64,000 bases of DNA from Mauremys mutica (lineage: Eukaryota; Chordata; Testudines; Geoemydidae), in NCBI RefSeq assembly GCF_020497125.1, contig NC_059082.1:53218524-53282523 (forward strand). The letters are read 5' to 3'. Positions within the stretch are counted from its first letter, which is position 1. Each line of letters opens with the position of its first letter. The position numbers and the translations under genes were made by a program. Of this stretch, positions 59,040-64,000 are shown in pieces. The notes below the pieces were generated by a model. That model made no database searches, was not told the DNA's origin, and was given only the letters and a program-made list of their open reading frames with translations.

Positions 59040-59160
59040 GCCAGAGGTTATGGGTCTATTACAGGAATGGGTGGATGAGATTCTATGGCCTGTGATGTGC
59101 AGGAGATCAGACTAGATGATCATGATGGTCCCTTCTGGCCTTAAAGTCTCTGAATCTTGC
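59040..59160 (+). mobile_element. LINE/SINE 3' tail fragment
   Basis: GAGATTCTATGGCCTGTGAT, GTGCAGGAGATCAGACTAGA and TCCCTTCTGGCCTTAAAGTC form a CR1-type 3' tail seen widely in turtles. The 5' part is absent. The sequence after it (59162-59400), with TCAAGTTAACT and AGTTGGCCAGCTCGAGCTAG, looks like a decayed MITE. Confidence 0.55.
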
Positions 59161-59414
59161 CCCTAACTCAAGTCCCGTCTATACACACAAACGTTAACTT
59201 GAGTGTGGTGGTGCTTTTAGCTCAAGTTGGCCAGCTCGAGCTAGCACAGCTCGTCAACTGTAACCCAACCACTCTGTGCAGCTGGAGACTTATTTCACAG
59301 CATGGCTGCTCTTGCTTGAACTAGGCATTAACTCAAGTGTAGCTAGCTCAAGTTAACTCTGCAATGAAGACAGCCTGGCCCTGTCACTGCAAATTCGCAT
59401 TAACCAGTCCAGCT

Positions 59415-59975
59415 TGAACATAAGAACGGCCATACTGGGCCAGACCAAAGGTCCATCTAGCCCAGTATCCTGTCTTTAGACAGTGGCCAGTGCCAGGTGC
59501 CCCAGAGGGAATGAACAGAACAGATAATCATCAAGTGATCCATCCCCTGTCGCCCATTCCCAGCTTCTGGTAAACAGAAGGTAGGGATGCCATCCCTGCC
59601 CATTCTGGCTAATAGCCATTGATGAACCTATCCTTCATAAACTTATCTAGTTCTTTTTTGAACCCTGTTATTGTCTTGGCCTTCACAACATCCTCTGGCA
59701 AAGAGTTCCACAGGTTGACTGTGCGTTGTGTGAAAAGAATACTTCCTTTTGTTTGTTTTAAACCTGCTGTCTATTAATTTCACTTGGTAACCCCGTGGTT
59801 CTTGTGTTATGAGAAGGAGTAAATAACACTTCCTTATTTACTTTCTCCACACCACTCATGATTTTATAAACCTCTATCATATCCCCCTTAGTTGTTTCTT
59901 TTCCAAGCTGAAAAGTCTCGGTTTTATTAATCTCTCCTCATATGGCATCCATTCCATACCCCTAATCCCTAGCTT
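59415..59975 (-). mobile_element. CR1 LINE 3' end with RT C-terminus
   Basis: Read on the minus strand from about 59950: EEMRRLIKPRLFSLEKKQLR, then GDMIEVYKIMSGVEKVNKEV, then LFTPSHNTRTTG. This is the conserved CR1 reverse-transcriptase C-terminus, followed by the 3' non-coding region ending GGCCGTTCTTATGTTCAAG. It is the opposite orientation to the CR1 at 60-5262. Frameshifts are present and the 5' end is truncated. Confidence 0.88.
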
Positions 59976-60329
59976 GATCCCATGAAAAGTCACAAATCAT
60001 AATATTTGATGAAGACCAGCATCTTTTTTGCAGTAAACAAACAAACAAAAGCAGCTTTCCTCTAGAGTTAGGTGCAAAGGGGCCGTTCTGTAGGGTTCTG
60101 TGAAATGCCCTAATACTGGAGCTGTTTAATTCTGGACATATCTTTGTAACTTCCATTAACTATTATACAGTTATCTATGGTCATTCCTCTATTTAAATGG
60201 CTCTTGATCAGAGACATTCTCCTTAAGATTGGCACAGAGGAAAGGTATATTTTGTGACATTTCTGGTTTGCTCTATGCATTGACCTCCTTGCAATAGCTA
60301 CCAGAGATCCTCCAGAGAGACTCAAGAAC

Positions 60330-60795
60330 CAGTCCAGAATAAAGAATATAAAATTGCTCTTTCACAGATGACATCCTGCCTCAGTTGAAACACAAACCTC
60401 AATCTGAGGCCTTAACAAAGTCATAGACCTATGTGGTCTCCGTGTCAATATGACCCAATCAGAGGTAATACCTCAAGGTACCCATCCAAGCATTGTCCAT
60501 GCATGTGGATCCCTAAATCTATAACCTATTATCCCATAAACAAAACTTGGTTGCGTGACATTTCCCTGGTGCAAACCCCACACAGCAAGGCATGGCCAAG
60601 TTCCAGAGGCCCCTCAGCTGTACCCAAATGCCCAAACAGCATGTTTCCAGTGATGATGATGGACTCCGCATCTTCCCAAGGAACCTCCTACTGCTTCCAG
60701 CTGGTAGGGAAATACACTACACGTTCGTCTCCCTCCCAGTATAACACAAACCCTAATTACAACCTCAGCGCATTAGCAAACAACCTGCATTGACA
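60330..60795 (+). pseudogene. L1-like ORF2 reverse transcriptase fragment
   Basis: LLFTDDIL at about 60354-60377 is a F/YADD-type catalytic box. It is followed by VIDLCGLRVNMTQSEVIPQG (family I..FG..SG..IN..KSE..P) and WIPKSITYYPI (family W.P..I.YLGI). Stops and frame changes are scattered through it. The 120-codon frame at 60431-60793 is part of this relic, not a gene. Confidence 0.6.
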
Positions 60796-61659
60796 GATGT
60801 GCCCAACATAGGTGTGGTGTGTGCTTGTGGGCATATACTGAGGTTATAAATAAGGTTTTGGGTTATATTTGGAGGGAGGCTGTGTTTGTGTTTCCTTAAC
60901 TGCTGAAGGAAGGAGAGTATGAATAGTTTCCAGTGGGTAGCTTCACTCCCATTGTAAGTGATGGGAACTACTGGCCATTATGAGTAATGGAAAATTGTGA
61001 ATAGAATGGGAAAAAAGTAACTTCATTTAATTACAACCCAAGTTCTTCAGTATGTTTGAAATATGTTTAACCATGTGAAAGCTGTGATGGATTGAAAAAC
61101 CCAGACATTGTTAGCAAAAGGAGAAGCATGGGACCTTTTGTTCTTCAGTGTCTCAATTTTAATTAAATGTAACTCAGACTGAGGAGCAGATTTGCTTGAA
61201 CATCCCCAAAGAATTCAATTTTGACCCACAGATTGTACTCTAAAGATACACTGTATTCGTCATACAAAATAGAGAGGCTGAATCCCCTGCTTTAAGTGAA
61301 CCAAACCTTATACAGAAGCACAACTGCGACGATATAATGTCTTAAACCAAGACTCAAAGATGGCTTATTTCACCCTTATCTGTGTTTGGCCAAGTCAGTT
61401 TGATCAAACCAAATATCCTTCCCCAAGTATTGTACTTTCTACAAATCCATAATCTTTATCTACTTGGATATATATTTAAAAAAAACCTAGACAGAATACA
61501 TATTAATTTTATTTAGCATGAAAAGTGGCCAAGAATTCATCTGGTAGAGACTCCAAAGACAGAAAACCATAAGAGTTGCTGTACTCCTCAAGTTGAAATT
61601 CTAGAGCTGGACACCTCTATAACCTTTGGAACGGGTTACATTTTAGAGAAACTCAAAAC

Positions 61660-62040
61660 AAGAGCCCCACATGGCAAAGCACTGGAGCAAGCAACATATT
61701 GTTCTCCTTCTTTATTCTTCCCAACATGTTTTGTGGCAAGACACCTTACTCCCACAGATCAGACAACATCCTGTCCTAGGAACCGCACTGCAAACATGGA
61801 CAAGAGAGTGCGTTGGTATACTGCCAGAATTCTCACTGACTTACCAGACACACCCGTTACCAAGTTTTCCTCCAGGACACTAAGTTTGAGAGAGAGTGTG
61901 TCAAAGAGTTGTTGGCAGCTGGAGATTTTTCCAGGACATAGCTCTACTGAACTTTGAACAGCTCAGAATCAAATTTCATCTACCTTCTCGGGATTTCTGC
62001 ATGTGCCTACAAGTTAGTTTGACCTTCGACCTTGAACTAG
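61660..62040 (+). pseudogene. L1-like ORF2 C-terminal fragment
   Basis: HPVLGTALQTWTREC followed by PLPSFPPGH resembles the HP.L..T...W and ..FPPG blocks near the end of reptile L1 ORF2. ELLAAGDFSRT and NFIYLLGISA follow in other frames. It is probably the same element as 60330-60795, with an intervening decayed or inserted 860 bp that I cannot assign. Confidence 0.45.
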
Positions 62041-62202
62041 ACGTGCCTTAGACCTGATTATTGTAGACAAATGGGGATGAACCAATTAGAGGCAGCACTC
62101 AGGGTCCTAACCTAAATAAGATCCTATCTGTACTAAACTGGGGCACTTTCCTACCATTATTAACCACCTTGAGACCTTCAAGTGGAAAATGCTTACTATA
62201 TA

Positions 62203-62692
62203 TGGTGGCAAGGCACCTTCTCGGTCTCCTCAGCCTCCGCTGCTTTTAGCCCTGGTGAGACAGGCTGGGGTAAAATAGTCCCTCTTGGTGGCACAGGGAA
62301 GCTCGTTCCTTCCCTCCACCAGTCTTTTTAGCTTGTTTTTCTCCCTTATGGGAGGGAACGCAGCCTCCCTTCCTGGTGAGGCTCGCTGTCTTGCTGCTCC
62401 TAACCTACTGGCAGCAGGACTCCTTCTCTGTCTCCTCTCTCCCCTTCTCCCCCCAGGGGAGGGTTTAAAAAGGTCCCAGGCAGCCCTTAGTTGGAATCAG
62501 CTGATCCTAATTAACCTCAGATAGCTCCCTCTCAGCTGATTCTAACTGACACTCTGGTAACCCCTTCTCAGCTGAACCTGATTGACCTGTAGTTACCCCT
62601 GCTCAGTTGATAAGGAGGTGGGCCTTTTAACCCTCTGCGACTGATTTCTACCCTCCCTCCCCCCCGCAGCTATCTGTCCTGAGTTTATCACA
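62203..62692 (-). repeat. Solo LTR candidate
   Basis: On the minus strand it runs from TGTGATAAACTCAGGACAG to a CA end (TG at 62203 on +). It has a TATA-like TTTTTAAACCC about 220 bp in, and repeated AGCTGA-type motifs. Flanking pentamers ATATA and ATATG are a near-match duplication. No internal retroviral genes adjoin it. Confidence 0.5.
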
Positions 62693-62742
62693 ATATGTGC
62701 TATTTATGATTGCATTATCGTCTTCTTCTTCGAGTGATTGCT

Positions 62743-62824
62743 CCTATGCATTCCATTGTAGGTGTGCGCGCCGCGCGTGCACACCTATGCATTCCATTGT
62801 AGGTGTGCGCGCCGTGCGTGCACG
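62743..62824. repeat. 41-bp tandem duplication in the DIRS leader
   Basis: CCTATGCATTCCATTGTAGG followed by TGTGCGCGCCGCGCGTGCACA is repeated head to tail, with one internal C-to-T change and a differing last base. Each unit includes the palindromic ATGCAT and GTGCAC/GCGCGC parts. Confidence 0.9.
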
Positions 62825-63140
62825 GCTCTCCGGAACATTTTTACCCTAGCAACTCCGGCGGGCCGGCTGGCGCCCCCTGGAGTGGCGCCGCTATGGCGCC
62901 CATTATATACCCCAGCCGGCCCGTCCGCTCCTCAGTTCCTTCTTCCCGCCCGTGACGGCAGTTGGAACAGTGGAGTGCTCCCTTACCTCCACAACCCTAG
63001 TGTTTTCTCCATAGTTATAGTGTATATAGTGTTAGTAATTAGTTAAGTTCTTGTTATAGTTGTATATATATATAGTGTATAGTGTTAGTAGTTAGGGAAT
63101 TAGAGGGCTTACCCCTCTTCTTCCGCCCCGGTGCGGGCGT

Positions 63141-64000
63141 ATGCCCGGAGCACCGGGATTCAAGCCCTGCGCGGCTTGCCAGCGGCCCATGCCGGTCAGC
63201 GACCCGCACGACTCCTGCCTCCGCTGCCTCGGAGAGTCGCATAGACCAGATAAGTGCCCGATTTGTGTGGCCTTTAAGCCTCGTACGAGGAAGGAGCGGG
63301 ACTCCCGGCTGAAACAATTACTGATGGAGTCTGCGCTCCAACCTCCGGCACCGGCTCCATCGGCGCCGAAGCCTACCTCCACGAGCAGCGCACCGGCAGC
63401 ACCGAGCCGCTCCGGTACCGAGCCGGCACCGAAGACCCGGCGCCGCTCCCTCTCCCCGGGGAGGAAGCACAAGGTGCCGAAGACGGCCACTGCAAAACAG
63501 CAGCGGAAGCCGTTAGCCCAGCCGCCTCCGACGAAAACGGTGCAGGCTGAGGCAGTGCACGCAAAGTGCACCGGGCCGTTGACTCCGGCGCCGCAAGGCC
63601 CGTCGAGTCCGGCACCGCCCAGCTCCCCGGTGCCCACCGAGGAGGAGCTGAGGATCCCGTCGACGCCTGAGGCGTTCGCGACGGCGAGGGAGCTAATCGA
63701 CCTGACGTCGGCTCCGTCCCATCAGCCGCCGGCACCAACGGTGCGGACACTTAAGTCCCTCGGCAAGCCTGCGATGATTCGTCCTCCATCCCCGGGCGAC
63801 CGAGGCGACCGCGGCTCCAGGATCCGGACTCGATCCCGGTCCCTCTCGCGGAGGCGGTCACCGCCACACCGCTCCCCATCCCGCCGGCGATCGACATCGC
63901 GACACCTCTCTGCGTCTCGGCACCGGTCGCAGTCCCGGCACCGCTCTCCATCGCGGGGCCGGTCGTACTCCCGGCGGCACTCCAGGTCCCGGTCGAGAAG
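63141..64000 (+). CDS. DIRS-type Gag, partial (open at the window edge)
   Basis: ATG 63141 opens a frame with no stop for 286 codons to the edge. A second in-frame ATG is at 63189, but the earlier one adds MPGAPGFKPCAACQRP, which supplies cysteines. Residues 9-45 hold C-x2-C, then SDPHDSCLRCLGESH and DKCPIC, the zinc-binding-like motif known from DIRS Gag. The middle (about 70-215) is Pro/Ala/Ser-rich with EEELRIPSTPEAF and ARELIDLTS. From about residue 227 it becomes RS-rich (RSRSLSRRRS, SRHRSQSRHRSPSRGRS). The intact frame suggests a young copy. The minus-strand frames across it are shadows. Confidence 0.75.
   Translation, partial: MPGAPGFKPCAACQRPMPVSDPHDSCLRCLGESHRPDKCPICVAFKPRTRKERDSRLKQLLMESALQPPAPAPSAPKPTSTSSAPAAPSRSGTEPAPKTRRRSLSPGRKHKVPKTATAKQQRKPLAQPPPTKTVQAEAVHAKCTGPLTPAPQGPSSPAPPSSPVPTEEELRIPSTPEAFATARELIDLTSAPSHQPPAPTVRTLKSLGKPAMIRPPSPGDRGDRGSRIRTRSRSLSRRRSPPHRSPSRRRSTSRHLSASRHRSQSRHRSPSRGRSYSRRHSRSRSR

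Larger units (their letters stand above)
62719..64000 (+). mobile_element. 5' part of a DIRS-like retrotransposon
   Basis: Begins about TCTTCTTCTTCGAGTGATTG with an AT/GC transition from the flank. There follow a 41-bp tandem pair (62743-62824), a CpG-rich leader, and a Gag-like ORF running off the window. DIRS elements have inverted terminal repeats and a tyrosine recombinase; those lie beyond this window. The assignment rests on the Gag cysteine motif and the recalled turtle DIRS leader. Confidence 0.75.

Noticed and set aside
60431..60793. 120-codon frame as a possible gene
   Set aside because: Neighbouring frames hold L1-like RT motifs (LLFTDDIL, then MTQSEVIPQG). The frame is part of a decayed LINE.
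63092..63951. Minus-strand frames of 181, 125 and 66 codons
   Set aside because: They are complements of the GC-rich DIRS Gag frame. The + frame carries the cysteine motif and RS tract and explains the region.
1..64000. CRISPR arrays, operons, phage or bacterial defence genes
   Set aside because: The window is vertebrate DNA with introns and eukaryotic transposons. No regularly spaced short direct repeats with unique spacers occur.

Overview
This is eukaryotic, vertebrate genomic DNA, most likely from a turtle. It has spliced exons with GT..AG borders and is full of dead transposons. A tRNA-derived SINE fused to a CR1-like tail (32115-32310, with a truncated relative at 43155-43290) matches the tortoise/Cryptodira 'Cry' SINE type. 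CR1 LINEs, DIRS, Penelope and many hAT families fit the same assignment. There are no bacterial-type operons, ribosome-binding sites or CRISPR arrays.

Only one host gene can be supported: the 3' end of ADCY9 (adenylate cyclase 9), on the + strand. Four exons are visible: 8613-8772, 12213-12361, a 42-nt microexon at 21988-22029, and the terminal coding exon 29706-30894. Their phases join without a break and encode about 512 C-terminal residues: the second membrane bundle, the C2 catalytic half and the C2b tail. A poly(A) signal lies at 31201-31206, and the 3' UTR may run further. Everything upstream of 29706 is ADCY9 intron or sequence 5' of the first visible exon.

Layout. 1-5780: a nest of a CR1 LINE, hAT elements and MITEs. 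5781-12361: ADCY9 exons with hAT MITEs and an LTR-like block. 12362-21987: a large intron with a hairpin MITE, a fold-back Penelope-like element with RT and GIY-YIG (13764-16972) and a fold-back hAT (17068-18708). 22030-29705: an intron with hAT/MITE copies, a CR1 tail, a GC-rich tandem duplication and an L2-like relic. 29706-about 33000: ADCY9 terminal exon, 3' UTR and SINE. 33069-42103: a long stretch with almost no recognisable repeat. 42112-46237: hAT-type non-autonomous elements. 48857-52609: a nearly full-length hAT (48980-52447) inside a MITE. 53084-57030: a MITE, an L1-like ORF1 relic, and a 2.1-kb inverted-repeat element (54823-56949) with an internal motif occurring five times. 59040-62050: CR1 and L1-like ORF2 relics. 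62203-62692: a solo-LTR candidate. From about 62719 to the window edge: the 5' part of a DIRS-like retrotransposon whose Gag frame is still open.

No gene cluster or defence system is present. The most informative structures are the ADCY9 microexon, the fold-back elements, the internally repeated 54823-56949 element, and the DIRS Gag with an RS-rich tail. All assignments come from reading the sequence and from recalled families; no database search was run.
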